64,000 nucleotides of DNA from Oscarella lobularis (GCF_947507565.1 NC_089189.1:1240001-1304000); one strand, 5' to 3'; shown: positions 44,900 through 56,420, counted from the first letter of the stretch. The notes: generated from the sequence alone by a model not told the origin. Program-made: numbers and translations.

Positions 44900-46033
44900 C
44901 CTTTACGAAACTATTCGCCTGCGGTACGCGTCAGCGCCGAACTAATGAAACGAACACCGACGCTCCTTACGAACTGACACCGAAACGAGAACCGATCGTC
45001 GCCGAATCACTGGCGCCGGTTGCTCCGGAGAACTCCGAGGAAACGGAGCCCAATCTGACGGAGCCAGATCCCGTCTCAATTGTAATAAAGGGACCGCGCT
45101 CGACGCGCAATGCCGCCGACGAGAATATTGTTTCGACCGAGGTAATAAAACTAGCACAGACAAAAATAAAATCTGTCTAATAATTTAACTAAGGAAATTA
45201 AACTGAACGTAGAAAGTGAGACATCGCCGGAATTCGTTAGAGATTGTACGTAAATAACGAAACTTGAGTTACAGTAGTACTACGTGTTTTCCTATACAGC
45301 CCTGGGCATTCTCGCGGATCATCCATTCGGGTGCCCCGAGCCAGAGCCAAAGCCGCAGCCCCTACTCGTCGCTCGAGCCGAGACTCGCTTGAGTTTCGGC
45401 TCGACGTCGACGGCGGAATCGATTCCGCAGTTGGTCGAAGCCTCGACCGAAACTTCGGTCGAGGCTTCGACCACTAGCAGCGACGAGACGCCACCAAGGA
45501 CGTCTCATAACTCCGCGGCCATTGGCAGTGGCCGCGGAGATAAAAAGCGTCACAATCAGCTGAAAAAGCTGAAAGAGAAGTATCGACTTCGAGTCGATAA
45601 AGCCAAGCGCGAGTGAGAACTCGCGCAATTCAAGGCGGATGAAGCGCTGAGGAAAATGAGAGCCGTCGCTGAGAAGGCCGAAAAAGTGCTCGATAAGATG
45701 CTGCAGAAAGACGCAGAAAAGAAAAGAAAGGCAAAAAAGAAGAAACATCGAGCCGAGAAGTCGGGAAAGCCGCCGATCCCGGTACGCACCTAAACAGATA
45801 GCATGGTGTCAGACTCCAGTCGTGTACTATAGTAGCTTTTTTCCAACTTTCAGGTTGACGATTCGGGGCTTGGCGTCGATCAATCGCTTTCCGGAGTCGA
45901 AGCGGACAGAAATTGACGCATTTCGCTCGGTCCGCTGCCTGAAATTCCAAGGGAATGGGGCGTCTTTCATCTGCGCCGTGGACAACGATCAGACGCCAGC
46001 GCTGAAGAGATAGAAATAACTGATATAGATTAA
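44900..46033 (+). pseudogene. C3: inactivated C-family copy
   Basis: Exon remnants end at 45141, then 45194-45245, 45300-45781 and 45854-46033, with splice sites as in C1/C2. Exon 1 keeps FTKLFACGTRQRR but has no start codon. In exon 3 the Trp of KREWELA is TGA (45614-45616). Exon 4 has TGA after VEADRN but keeps IPREWGVFHLRRGQRS. Three independent lesions show decay. The palindromic blocks of exon 3 remain largely intact (GCGGAATCGATTCCGC, and arms around ACTT with 19 bp). Confidence 0.8.
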
Positions 46034-46703
46034 GTAGTTGGAGTAGAGTAATGAGTAGCGTTTGTTTTTGTCTGTTAGTTATGTACCTATGTACTGTATA
46101 TGCCAATAAACGCACTATAAATGCTCAGGAAGCCCCAAAATTCGAATGTCTACGCTCTATTATCAATAAATCCCCTGGATACCTGAAAAAAGTGGTTTAG
46201 GAGCACCATCAGAATCTAAAAAGACAGGCCATCAAAGAAATAGAAAGAGAGACAGACAGAGACAGAGGGTGTAGTCAATTCCCACAGCAGACTATCCTAC
46301 CTGTAGTTTGCGTTGCACAGTGGCGACTCGTGAAGACTGCAGAGAAGCCTCGGGCTGGAAGTGTAGGTAGACAATCCTTGATCGCGCACTGTAGCGTGGA
46401 TGAGGTCGCGATCACGCGACTGACGAAAAAATGAACTCAACGCTAGGTCTCGAAATAGCGTTCGCGCTGGCTCGAAGGCTGTCGAGACGATCCCCTAATA
46501 ACGATCGTCTTCCGTTTTATCGCTGCCTTTCAAGCGTTCGATGTAGACTTCGAGAACGAATTTTCTGCCATTTTCGATGTCGTTCGAAGCGATGAAGACA
46601 GCGTACGGCCAGAACTGAGGCGAGAAAATGGACGCCGTCCCGCAATTCGTCCGTAAGAATATATGATTGCGCATGCCCAGTCAACAGCAGGACTCAGAGC
46701 ACG

Positions 46704-47399
46704 ATGGGCAACTCGATCGGCAGCTCGATGGCGAAACGTTTTGGAAATGTGATCTCGTCTCGAAAAACGTCCTCGGCGATGCGCGACAGGCTCACAACAG
46801 AGGAAGAGGACGTCCTCAGGGCGGCTCTCAATGATATGTTTAGCCCTACCTTCTCTGCTCTCGCTTGCCTTTTCGCCAAGACAGACGAACTTTCCCGAGA
46901 AGTGGACGAATACACTCGACGAGTCCGCGAGTTCGAAAAAGCCTTCCTGATCGACGATATGTATAACGTGCTTCTCCTGGTTCCGTTCGAAATCGAACGT
47001 CGCGTTCGAGACCTCGTCCTGGAAGATCTGAAATCGATTGGCGAGTACAAGGAGTACATGCCATTCGATTCGATTGTCCTGAGAAAATACAAAGATGCGC
47101 ATCGAGCAACCGCCGTTTCCCATGACGATTTCGAAACGGCGTGTAGTCGCTGGGCAAAGTTGTCTCAAGACATCGGCTGGCATGACGACAGGCTGCTTTT
47201 AGGCGTTATGCAAAGTCTAAAAGAGCACGGAGAGCCATTTGATGATCTGCCGTTGAACACCGAAGAGAGCCTCACTGCAGCTGAGCAAGTCGTTCACAAG
47301 TGGTACTCTGACGTAGGAGATAAGGACGCTAGAGACAAGCAGACGGAGCAGGCTCTCCATCTAATTGGCGTGTTGAGAAAACTGAACAATTTACAGTAA
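46704..47399 (+). CDS. Novel 231-residue protein, possible N-myristoylation and Death-like C-terminus
   Basis: Single-exon ORF starting MGNSIGSS, which fits an N-myristoylation signal (Gly2, small residues at 5-7). The middle is helical and charged (FAKTDELSREVDEYTRRVREFEKAF). The C-terminal half (ACSRWAKLSQDIGW..., LLLGVMQSLKEHG, AEQVVHKWYSDV, ALHLIGVLRKL) has the W-x-x-L...L-x-x-W...L-x-x-L spacing of Death-fold domains; this is suggestive only. A polyadenylation signal (GTGAATAAAAT) follows at about 47446. A paralogue lies immediately downstream. Confidence 0.6.
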   Translation: MGNSIGSSMAKRFGNVISSRKTSSAMRDRLTTEEEDVLRAALNDMFSPTFSALACLFAKTDELSREVDEYTRRVREFEKAFLIDDMYNVLLLVPFEIERRVRDLVLEDLKSIGEYKEYMPFDSIVLRKYKDAHRATAVSHDDFETACSRWAKLSQDIGWHDDRLLLGVMQSLKEHGEPFDDLPLNTEESLTAAEQVVHKWYSDVGDKDARDKQTEQALHLIGVLRKLNNLQ

Positions 47400-47668
47400 A
47401 AACTTCTTCTAGTTATTGTTATATGTTTTCTATTCTATGTGTTGAGTGAATAAAATCGGCCTGGTGTCATTGTGTAAGAACTGCGAGCATTCCACTTGAC
47501 AATCAGTTTAGCACCTCATGCAGACTTGTGAGGACAACATCAGCAAGGAATTAAGTAATGATCCGTCATATAGAAATGTACCAGATCGAACGGTTGCACT
47601 GCACTTATCCGGGGTAGGGATGTGTAGCGGAAGTTCTCCGCTCATGCTCAGTCGCGACTGACGCTGAC

Positions 47669-48447
47669 ATGGCGGAAAGATTCGCGAATGTCGTAGACCT
47701 GTTCGATCGGGTGATTTCGTCTCCCCGAACGCCTATGGCAATGCGCGATATCTTGAGAAGAGCCGCAATGTGGATCCGAGGAGCAAAAAACATTGACGGC
47801 GGCGTCAGGACAGTTCTCGTGGCTGCTGACTTTGCTATCGCCGTCATCGTGACACGTAACAACGAGGCTAAACTACAAATCGACGAGCGCCAACGAAAAT
47901 ACGACGAGCTTCAACGAAGACTCGTAGACAGTGACCGATCGCTGGAGAGAACCACAGCCGATAGCCTGCTCCGGCAGGTCCCGTACGAATTTGAAAAATG
48001 CGTTCGAGATAACATTTTTGCCGATCTCGAATCGATCGGGAGTAAAAAAAATTCATGCCAATCGGCGCCATCGTCCGACAGGATTTTGAAGAGGCGCATT
48101 CTGCAACAGGAATTCTCCACGACGATTTTATTACAGCCTGTACTCGGTGGACGAGGTTGTCGCTAGGACTTGGCTGGGAGGATGATAGGGGAATGTTGGG
48201 CATTATCCAAAGCCTAAAGGACAAAGGAAGGCCTATTGGTCATCCTCCTTTGAATTCCAAAGAGATTCTTGACACAGCGGAGCAGGCAGTATCAAGGTGG
48301 TATCCTAATTCAGACAGAAGAAGGGAGCCGGATCTCTCAGAAAAAAGAAGGGGGCAGGCTATTTTTCTAATCGGAAAATTTATAGATTTTGCCAAGAAAA
48401 TTTATAGTAGAATTCCAGTGACTGCTTCCTTATTTTTCTATTATTGA
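47669..48447 (+). CDS. Paralogue of the 46704 protein, with an A-run frameshift
   Basis: Begins MAERFANVVDLFDRVISS, parallel to MAKRFGNVISSRKTSS of its neighbour, and shares PYEFEKCVRDNIFADLESIG with VPFEIERRVRDLVLEDLKSIG. The frame breaks at an A8 run (about 48049-48056). One more A would restore SKKKFMPIGAIV and continue through ACTRWTRLSLGLGWEDDRGML to the stop at 48445-48447, matching the neighbour throughout. It differs by a longer hydrophobic insert (TVLVAADFAIAVIV). One homopolymer indel is the only lesion. Confidence 0.6.
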
Positions 48448-48811
48448 GTTCTTCATGTTAGTACTTGAGTGAAATTCGTGTCAGAACGGCATGCAACTTG
48501 CTGATGAGTACGCATTACCGGTGCATATTTAAATTAGACACCATCGGGCTATTGATTCAAGCCTGTCAACTCGAGCGAAAGTAGCAACCTCTCTCCACCC
48601 CGGAGAATTGGAGCGACTCTGTGGGGAAGGTGCTGTAAATAAATGTATGCTTTCTCAATGAGTGATTTGTAACCCGTTGACATAACGCGTCAATTATGAT
48701 GTCTCTAATGTACATATATTCGCCGAACGCCTTTACTGTGGTCAGATATCTGACCTCTTCTTCATTTGAAAATAACCCTAACGGGAGTGGATCAACGGGA
48801 GTTGTCGTATA

Positions 48812-48930
48812 TGACGTCACAAATCCTGAAGATTAATTGCCTCGCTTTCTCATCGTTAGCGCATGATCAAACATTATGATGACATGAGTTATTGTGATCC
48901 ATATCATTGTCGCTAAGAGACACAACACTC
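48812..48930 (+). promoter_or_regulatory. C4 promoter: CRE plus conserved leader box
   Basis: TGACGTCA at 48812-48819, then CAAATCCTGAAGATTAA, GCATGATCAAACATTATGA and GTCGCTAAGAGAC, 112 bp before the ATG. Confidence 0.65.
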
Positions 48931-50062
48931 ATGGCTTTTTTCTCCTGCTTCGTGAACGCCTTTACGCAACTCTTCGCCTGCGGTATAAGTCAGCGCAGAG
49001 GCATCGACGAAACGAACGCCGGCGGTCCTAACGAAGAGGCACACCGAAACTCGAACCGATCATCGTCGAATCGCCAGCGCTGCTCGCGCCAGAGATCTCC
49101 GAAACGGAGCGTGATCCAGTGTCAATTCCAATAAAGGAACCGCGTTTGCCGCGCAATATCGCCGACGAGAATATTGCTTCGGCCGAGGTACTGTAATAAC
49201 AAATTGTACACTAGCAAAGACAGAAATTTAATTCTGTTTGATTTAAGGAAATTAAGTTGAACGTAGACAGCAAGACGTCGCCGGCGTCCGTTAGAGATTG
49301 TACGTACAATTAATGAACTACTATTTCCCTCACTTAGCACTGTATACGCGTATTCTATACACAGCCCTGGGCATTCATGCGGATCATCCATTCGGGTGCC
49401 CTGACCCCGAGCCTACGCCGCAGCCTCTTCCTGTACCTCGAACGGAGACTCGTTTGAGTCTCGATTCGAGCTCTACTGCGAATTCCATTCCACTGTTGGT
49501 CGAAGCCTTGACTTCCGTCGATGCTTCAACCAACGACGAGACCTCACGAACGACGTCTCGTAACTCCGCGGCACGAGGCCGCGGAGGAAAAAAATTCCAG
49601 AATCAGCTGGAAAAGCTGAAGAAAAATATCGACTTAAAGTCGATAAAGCGAAAAGGGAGTGGGAACTAGAGCAATTTAGGGCCGATCAAGCGCTGGCAAA
49701 CATGAATCACTGCAAAAGCTGAGGTAGCGCTTGAAAAGATGCTAAAAATGGCAGCAGCGAAGAGAAGGCTTCGAAGAAGAAACACCATCGAGGCAAGGAT
49801 CGGGGAAAGCCAACCGTGACTGTCCCGGTACAAACCTAAACAGAAAGCTGTTATTATACTCATATAATATAATTAGCTTTCCAATTTTCAGACCGACGAC
49901 TCAGGGCTTTGCATTGACCCATCTTCCTCCGGCGTTGAAGCGGCGACGAATCGACCAAATCCGCTAGGCCCGCTGCCACGAATCCCTAGGGAATGGGGCG
50001 TATTCCATTTGCGCCGCGGGCAGCGATCATATGCGAACGGCGAAGAATTAGAAATAGAATAG
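48931..50062 (+). pseudogene. C4: frameshifted C-family copy
   Basis: Exons 48931-49187, 49248-49299, 49365-49827 and 49892-50062 have intact splice sites. Exon 1 starts MAFFSCFVNAFTQLFACG but has two extra bases near 49035, so it runs out of frame. Exon 3 starts LGIHADHPFGCPDPEP and loses one G at KLKEKYR (about 49622), ending early at 49669. Exon 4 still encodes IPREWGVFHLRRGQRS. The palindrome around TCGAAGCCTTGAC is degenerate here, unlike C2, C3 and C5. Confidence 0.75.
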
Positions 50063-50931
50063 AATAGATAGAGCTAGTAGTACTGTAAGTGTTTGTCTGT
50101 ATACGTGTTCGTGACTGAGTCAGTGTTATTCACCTGCCTATATGTATATGATAAATAATAAACGCACTGCACTGCATAAACGTTCAAGGATCAATAAATC
50201 AGCTGCACTGGATAATTTCAGAAAACAAATCGAGGATGCTCACTCTGTACAGTAGAAGAGACAGGCTATCGAAGAACTAAACAGAATAGTGAATTCCCAA
50301 TAGCAGACAATCCCAACTGTAGTTGGGTGCTCACATGCGATACGTGAAGACAGCAAGAGAGGTCCAGCATCATGATCTAACACGTGAAAAATATTGATCT
50401 TCTTCCACCTGTTCTCCCTAATAGGGAAGCCTAAGAACACTTTATCAAAAGCTAGTGCTTGTCATCCTTTCAGAAGGCAGTACTGAAACTTTTCCCTCAG
50501 TTTCCTTAGCCATTCTCATCTGAAGGAGTTGCTCATAGAAAAAACGATGTCGTACCGAGAAAGGACAAAACCTTGTCTAGACCAATCAGAAAAAACTTTC
50601 ACACATGTCCTATGGAGAAACTGGTAGTATTCACTAAACGCTAACATAGCGGAAAGATTCGAAAATGCTCGATATATTGATGTGGTGGTGACGCCGAGGA
50701 GACTGGTAGCAGTGCCGCCTCGAAGAAGACGATCATCAAACTACGTTGGTAATGATCCCGACAAAACAAATGACCAACAATTTCTTATGTCTTTGTACTA
50801 GTTTGTGAACACTCTTTAGTGGAGCGTCCCTAACTGAAGAGATGCTGTCGAGGTCATCTTCTAATAGGTAAGCGCAAGGCTATATCTACCTCAAAGGTTT
50901 CGCTCCAACGCGAGACTAATACTTTCTATAG
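50063..50931. other. Spacer with relic of the 47669-type gene
   Basis: 50643-50700 matches the start of the 47669 gene (GCGGAAAGATTCGAAAATG against GCGGAAAGATTCGCGAATG) but the ATG reads ATA. The C4 3' end (TGACTGAGTCAGTGTTAT, AATAAACGC) lies at 50110-50166. Nothing else was recognised. Confidence 0.5.
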
Positions 50932-52485
50932 AGTCTTTGTCGCTCTTGGCACTACGGTTGGCTTTGCTGCTATCGTAATAGCGTCGATCGCGTTCATAAA
51001 ACGAAGTTCATTTTTGAGGAAACAACGACAATTCTATTTTGCGATCAAAAGCCACTTGAAGCCGTTTGGAACGGAAAGGATTTTCGAATACCACTATCGT
51101 GTCTTTTACCGTCTCAGAAATTAGGTGCATAATAGCTCAGAATAAAAGTTAACAAATCACTCTAATTAAATAATTAGGAGAAGGACATTTTGGTTCGGTC
51201 GTCGCCGGTAAAATGACTGTCCTCCGAGATAATAGCGCAACAGCGAAACAAGTCGAAGTAGCAGTTAAAATGTTAAAAAGTCAGTAAAACTAATATTAGC
51301 AAATCTCTCACCAAGTTCGAAAACGAATTTTCCGCAGATTTAGATTCGAAAAACGATAAAGACAGCCTTAGGAAGGAAACCGACGTCGCAATTAATTTAG
51401 GATACCACGACAACGTCATTCACGTTTACGGTTATTGCAGTGAAAACAAAGGTGATTTTTAGAAATTAAATTTTGTTTATAAAAACTTTTCAATTTTTAG
51501 TCGTTAGCAGAATTGTTATGGAATACGCTGATCACGGAAATCTGCGCGATTATCTCAGAAGTCAGCGGTCCGTGGACAGTACGTCGAGTGAAATGGAAAA
51601 GAGGGCCAGGGCGTTCTGACTTCAAATCGCCAGTGGAATGAAATACGTATCTTCAAAAGGAGTAAGTCCTTTTCATACATTAACTTGGGTTCATGTGTAA
51701 GTGGTAGTCCTATACAGTATGTGCACGGTGATCTCGCCGCGAGAAACGTGCTAGTCTTCAAGAACGAAGTCGTAAAAATTTCCGACTTTGGCCTATCGAA
51801 ATCTCGGCCCGAGCGATTATTACAAAAAAGAAAACGTGGGTATAATTTCGCTCGCATATAAAATAGAGAGCCCCCTCCGGGAAAAATCGCTCTCCAGGGT
51901 GGAGTAATCCCTTTCAAATGGTGCGCCCCAGAAGTCCATCGAGTCTACAACGAATACAGTGGCGTGTAAGAGCCACGAGTGCTAGAAGGCTCTCTCTCTC
52001 TCTAATCGATATCTTCCTTATAGATGGTCGTTCGGAATTACGCTTTGGGAAGTGGCCACATCCGGCGGAACACCCTACCCGGGAATCCCCACCGAAAAGC
52101 TATTCGAACTCGTCACCAGTTCGACAGGATATAAGATGTGCAAGCCTAAGCATTGCTGTCAAGACCTGTAAGTCGCCATAGGAAGTGAGAACGTGGTCTC
52201 ATATATAGATACGAAGTCATGGTACTAGGTTGGGACGAAAATCCGGCTCGTCGACCCGATTTCGCCGCAATTGTTCAAACAATAGAAGGAATGGTAGAAA
52301 AGCACGAAAAGGTGACTCGTTCGAGCGTCAGTAGACCATACTATAAGACTTTGAACTGCATGCCTATGGTGTTTTATCTATTGTCTACTTTTGCTTTGTC
52401 GTTGAACGTTGGCAAGAAATCGCTAGTGAATTATGGAGAAACTCTAACGTGTACGGCAACTGGACCTGCCACTACTGGGGAGTAA
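50932..52485 (+). pseudogene. Receptor tyrosine kinase, cytoplasmic half, with stop and frameshift
   Basis: An exon from 50932 encodes a membrane helix (VFVALGTTVGFAAIVIASIAF) and a juxtamembrane part. Later exons give EGHFGSVVAG, VAVKMLK, NLGYHDNVIHVYGYC, VMEYADHGNLRDYL, IASGMKYV, YVHGDLAARNVL, VKISDFGLSKS, VIPFKWCAPEVH, WSFGITLWEVATSGGTPYPG and VLGWDENPARRPDF, clearly a tyrosine kinase. The catalytic loop reads HGD rather than HRD. Lesions: the juxtamembrane region and the QKLG/EGHFG exon end are in different frames (shift around 51010-51040), and TGA (51618-51620) interrupts RARAF-LQIASG. After the kinase tail the frame runs into a hydrophobic stretch and YGETLTCTATG, resembling the start of another Ig-type receptor unit. 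Confidence 0.7.
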
Positions 52486-53136
52486 ATTGGTGACCTCATA
52501 GGAAAGGGAGTTAATCGTATGTTAGTCCAAAATCTAATGGCTCAGTGCCTCTATGCAACAGGAGAGATGATTCATTTACTAAAAATATCTCTTGGGGTCA
52601 AACTCTAGGTGGGTTTTCTTACTTTTGAGACGATTTCCCTTGATCAACCCAAACGAAGTCCTAAAAAGAAAAAGTCCTCAAGACAAAGCAAACTTATATA
52701 GAACGCGCAAATACGGTCAACAGGTAGAAAACTCGTCAAATTAACCAAACTAAACACAGCCTACAAAGGACCTCTTTGCCCTATAAAAGAGCTATAAACT
52801 GAAAAGAGGAACTACGATCCGTTGCATGAAGACCGTGCAGTGTAGAAACCCACGCGTGACGGAAATGACCTACTGGAGACAGACATCATGGAAACGGATT
52901 GATTGGTCTTTCAGTTGCAGTACCAAAACGCCTAGTGTACGTTCCAACTTATCTAATCAATCCAAATTGCAAACTCATCTAAGAAACCTTTCAGTGCTGA
53001 CTCTTAGTAAATATGAATAGAAGGTGGCGAGTGTCAGGTCCGTTAGAGACTCCACCCTTTGTTTAGCTAAGTGGTTTACATAAAAAGGGATGAAGACAAC
53101 AGCTCGAACGTTAGTTGCTCTGACCTTATCAAAACA

Positions 53137-53944
53137 ATGCTCTACCGTTGTGCTTTCGCCTTGTGCTTCGTCTACGGTAAGTAAATGCGACGCTAGCGCT
53201 GAATAGTGTTTTCATAGAACGATACTTTAGCCGTTTCTTCAGTCAAAACGAAATGCAAAAGAAGTAAGACTGCGATTTAGGAAACCGTGGAGTCTAAAGT
53301 CTATTTTTGCAGCAGATCTCTGTCTAACTTGCGATCTAACAGAGAAGTTGAAGAAGGATAAAATGCTACAGTTCTACTGCTGCAAAACGACGGATTACTC
53401 CTATATGGAGTGGCGCTTTGCGAACGATAACGAGCGTCTACCTTATTGCACTGAACGGGGAAGCCAAGGGCTCTGTTGGGAGTACGCTTCTACGAACGCG
53501 AAAAGGGTGCACGTGAATTCGGCTTATATGGAAGCAGGCGAAACGTGGAAAATCGCCTGCGTCGTCAACCGAATCGGTGGCGAAACGATTCACACAGTCA
53601 CGATTCAAAAAAGGTAAAAAAAGATGAACAACTATAAATGAGTTTGACTAAGGACCTAAAGCAGGAAAAAGACTCCAATTCCAACGTGCCCAATTCAAAA
53701 GAACAACGATTTGCGTCGCTATAGCTGCGTCAGCAAATCTGACGTAGAACTAAAATGGACGCAAAAGGGCGTAGACTTTAAAAGAAACTGCACCAACGAT
53801 GGAAATGGGGCGTTTTCCTGCATTCAACGCCATTCGAATAATAACGTCACACTGACGTTGGACGCGCGTCAACGCCCCTATAGGAAGTACGAGTGCGTTC
53901 AGGGAGCACGAACTCTTTGCTCTACAACGAAATTTCTTCAGTGA
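53137..53944 (+). CDS. Secreted Ig-like domain protein
   Basis: Exon 1 (53137-53176) encodes a short hydrophobic leader (MLYRCAFALCFVY). Exon 53313-53613 encodes DLCLTCDLTEKLKKD, FYCCKTTDYSYMEWRF and TWKIACVVN; exon 53665-53944 encodes YSCVSKSDVELKWTQKG and NVTLTLDARQRPYRKYECV. Each has the Cys...Trp...Cys spacing of an Ig-like domain. A 22-nt micro-exon near 53243 (VKTKCKR) is optional, since phases fit with or without it. No membrane helix follows. It lies 650 bp after the broken receptor tyrosine kinase, so it may be the ectodomain of a decayed receptor or a soluble relative. Confidence 0.5.
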
Positions 53945-55090
53945 TTGCTACCGCTCTATTTGATACTAGTAGTGGATGGCCTGTACGTAAGGTTGAGGTC
54001 TGCTGTGACGAAATAAAGAAATGGGCTTCTAAGGGGGACCTACTACCTTATATCTACGACTACGAAAACGACGCTTGTGAAAGCTTACCGTTAGAAGCTC
54101 TTAGCAACGCGCTTTCAAGTCGCGAGACGAGTTCTAGAGCCGCCGTTTTCCTCTTTCGCCTGTGAGGACGATGTGTTGGCGAGTTTTCTGGGTGACAGCG
54201 CCTTCTATCGGCTCGCGCGAAGCCGATTCGCGTCGCAGAGTTCCACGCGGAGAGAAAAGAAACAGAAAACATCCGGGAGGGATGTCTCCCGTACGCTTCT
54301 TCGAGAGTAGGAACGTTCGCGGTGTCTATCGTTGCTCTCGCGGCGTAGAGTTGCCTTTAGAGTATAGCTCAAGTATGAGAGTATGAGACCACGAAGGTTG
54401 TATCACTTAGGTTGTATATAGTCTACACAGTTAGCTAGGCGATGTTCTTGAGGTTTCGATTCTCAACCGCGTCGACGCCAATGTCGACCTGTAGACCTCA
54501 AATAGCACTAGGAGACTCAGAAAGCGAGAAAAAACATGGAAGTATTCTGTCGTTTTTTTTTAAATTATTTTTTTGCGCCGCACTTCTCCGCTTAATTCAG
54601 TCTACTTGAATGTTTGGTTTGATCGATAGCCAAGAGCAGAAGCGCGAGGGAAAGAGCACGAAAAGCTAGGGGTGTCGAGGCACCTACTAGTACTTCCAAG
54701 TACCAATGAGTTTAGTGCATGCAGCGTAAAGTATAAATAGTACTTTTTATTAATAGTCACTGTCGACTCGATCAGAATAGCCCTGGTTCCTCGAAGCTGG
54801 AGCTATCTCGCACTTACAGAGCTTTCGGGCTGGGAACAGGAACTGCTCTGAAAGGTTTCGAATAATTGATTTAAGGTACTGTACGTCGATGTCTTCCCGT
54901 AACCCGTCCACATGCAAAGCGACACCTGATTGTATCACCATGGTATCACATCCTATTACACGGAAGTGGAGTGACATTGCAGAACAAGACCCAAAGTGCA
55001 ACCAACGTCTGAATTCAGCAACAGAAACAATGAATCGGTCTTTCCAGATACTAGTAGTACATAAAATTTCCCCGCACCAAGAGCACGAAC
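53945..55090. other. Spacer
   Basis: No supported gene. A minus-strand frame at 54750-55001 (Cys-containing) has no usable upstream exon, because the nearest candidate is antisense to the leader of the next gene. Confidence 0.4.
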
Positions 55091-55093
55091 GCG

Positions 55094-55100
55094 TATATAA
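55094..55100 (+). promoter_or_regulatory. TATA box of the FGF-like gene
   Basis: TATATAA lies 67 bp before the ATG, giving a short leader if transcription starts about 30 bp downstream. Confidence 0.55.
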
Positions 55101-55160
55101 GAAGAGAGAAGAGTCAGTACCAGCAGCATCAGCATAAGCATCTTCATCAATCAGTCAAAA

Positions 55161-56126
55161 ATGTCTGCGGTTGGAAGAAACCTTCTAGTAGCGGTTGCCA
55201 TCATTGCTCTGTTAAAAAACGTAGCGTGCAGACCCGTTTCCAACAAAACCTTTGAAGGCGTAAGCTCTCATATACACGTGTATAGCCTATATAGTTCGCC
55301 TGACTCCTATTTCAAAGCTATGCAAGTCCACGCCTCATGACGATAATCTGACGTATCGAATGTTCGTTTCGTTTCACGACAAGGGGGGAGAGTACCCGAA
55401 TTTCCTATCGACGAATTTTTCCCACAACAAGGTCTTCCCAATGAAAGAAGAAGCGACACAGGCCGAAGAAACGGAGCTGTTTCAAGTTACAATGAGTGCA
55501 AAACACCGTGGCAGTAACCTATGGGTATACATATACGGAGCGTCAAAAACGCACTGCCTAACGATCAATTCAAACGGTGCAATTCAAATCGAAGTAAACT
55601 ATAGTATACGTATCCTTGGAATAAGTATTCTTAAGTCGGGTCTTAATTAATTAATTAATAGAAGTGGAGCGGTTCTAGATGCAGTACGGAATTTAGATGG
55701 GTCGATCGCGTGAATTATTCAGACGCAAAAGGATTCGCTACGCCTCAGACACTCCTGTACCGATGGACAGATACGACGAAAAAGGAACCAATGAGGGCAA
55801 TGCCTCTCTGTGCAAGAACGGCAGAAGGAAAATACTACGTGGTTGCCTTAGGAAAGGGCGTCGATGGAATCCAAGTGAACGAAAGTTGCTGCGATGGCGA
55901 CGACTTTGGAATAAAGGAATGTCAGAATGAGACCATTTTCGAGAGGATTGAAGACAAACGATACCATCTCCTGTCTTTGCTAAGCGATAATCACGTAGGT
56001 TTACTTTCCCGAAAATTGAGACAACGAGAATGCTCGAAGTATGACGACGAATATGCTGGCATCGGGAAGGAAATAGTCATAGGAAAAGACATTCGAAAAA
56101 GAATACGGCGAACAAGATGCGACTAA
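55161..56126 (+). CDS. Secreted protein, possible FGF/beta-trefoil ligand, three exons
   Basis: Exons 55161-55259, 55318-55593 and 55662-56126 join in frame (GGC/GTAAGC, TTCAAAG/CTATG, GAA/GTAAAC, AATAG/AAGTG) to 279 residues. The signal peptide is MSAVGRNLLVAVAIIALLKNVA, followed by a Cys-containing mature protein with N-glycosylation sites (NLT, NFS, NYS, NES, NET). Two stretches resemble the FGF core: LWVYIYGASKTHCLTINSNG (compare the G-x-YL-x-MN-x-x-G turn) and KECQNETIFERIEDKRYHLL followed by HVGLLSRKLRQREC (compare C-x-F-x-E-x-x-EE-x-x-Y...WFVGL-x-x-x-GR). A Lys/Arg-rich tail (GKDIRKRIRRTRCD) could bind heparan sulfate. The FGF assignment is an inference from spacing; an unrelated sponge-specific secreted protein is quite possible. 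It has clean phases and no lesions. Confidence 0.7.
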
Positions 56127-56301
56127 ACATCGAATGAATAGATACAGAAGATGGATAGATAGATAGTAAGTCTTGTTGAAACATCACTTACTGTATGAGT
56201 TGCACCCTGAAGGTCTGCCTATGTTCTGAAAATAAAGTTGTTTGCGACAATTTTTAAAATTCTTGGAGAGAATCACCAGAGACTATCTATCTATATAGGA
56301 T

Positions 56302-56420
56302 GAAGGCAAAAGGCATAGGAAGAAGGCAAAAGGCTTAGGGAGAAGGCAAAAAGCATAGGTAGAAGGTAAAAAGCATAGGGAAAAGGTAAAAGGCATAAGA
56401 GAAGGTAAAAGGCATAGGGA
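56302..56420. repeat. ~20-bp minisatellite
   Basis: Six head-to-tail units of the type GAAGGCAAAAGGCATAGGGA with small length changes. Confidence 0.85.

Noticed and set aside
54956-55150. Minus-strand ORF with signal-peptide-like start (MLMLMLLVLTLL)
   Set aside because: It is antisense to the leader of the spliced gene at 55161, which has a TATA box just upstream, and its Leu-rich look comes from a CAGCAGCATCAGCAT repeat.
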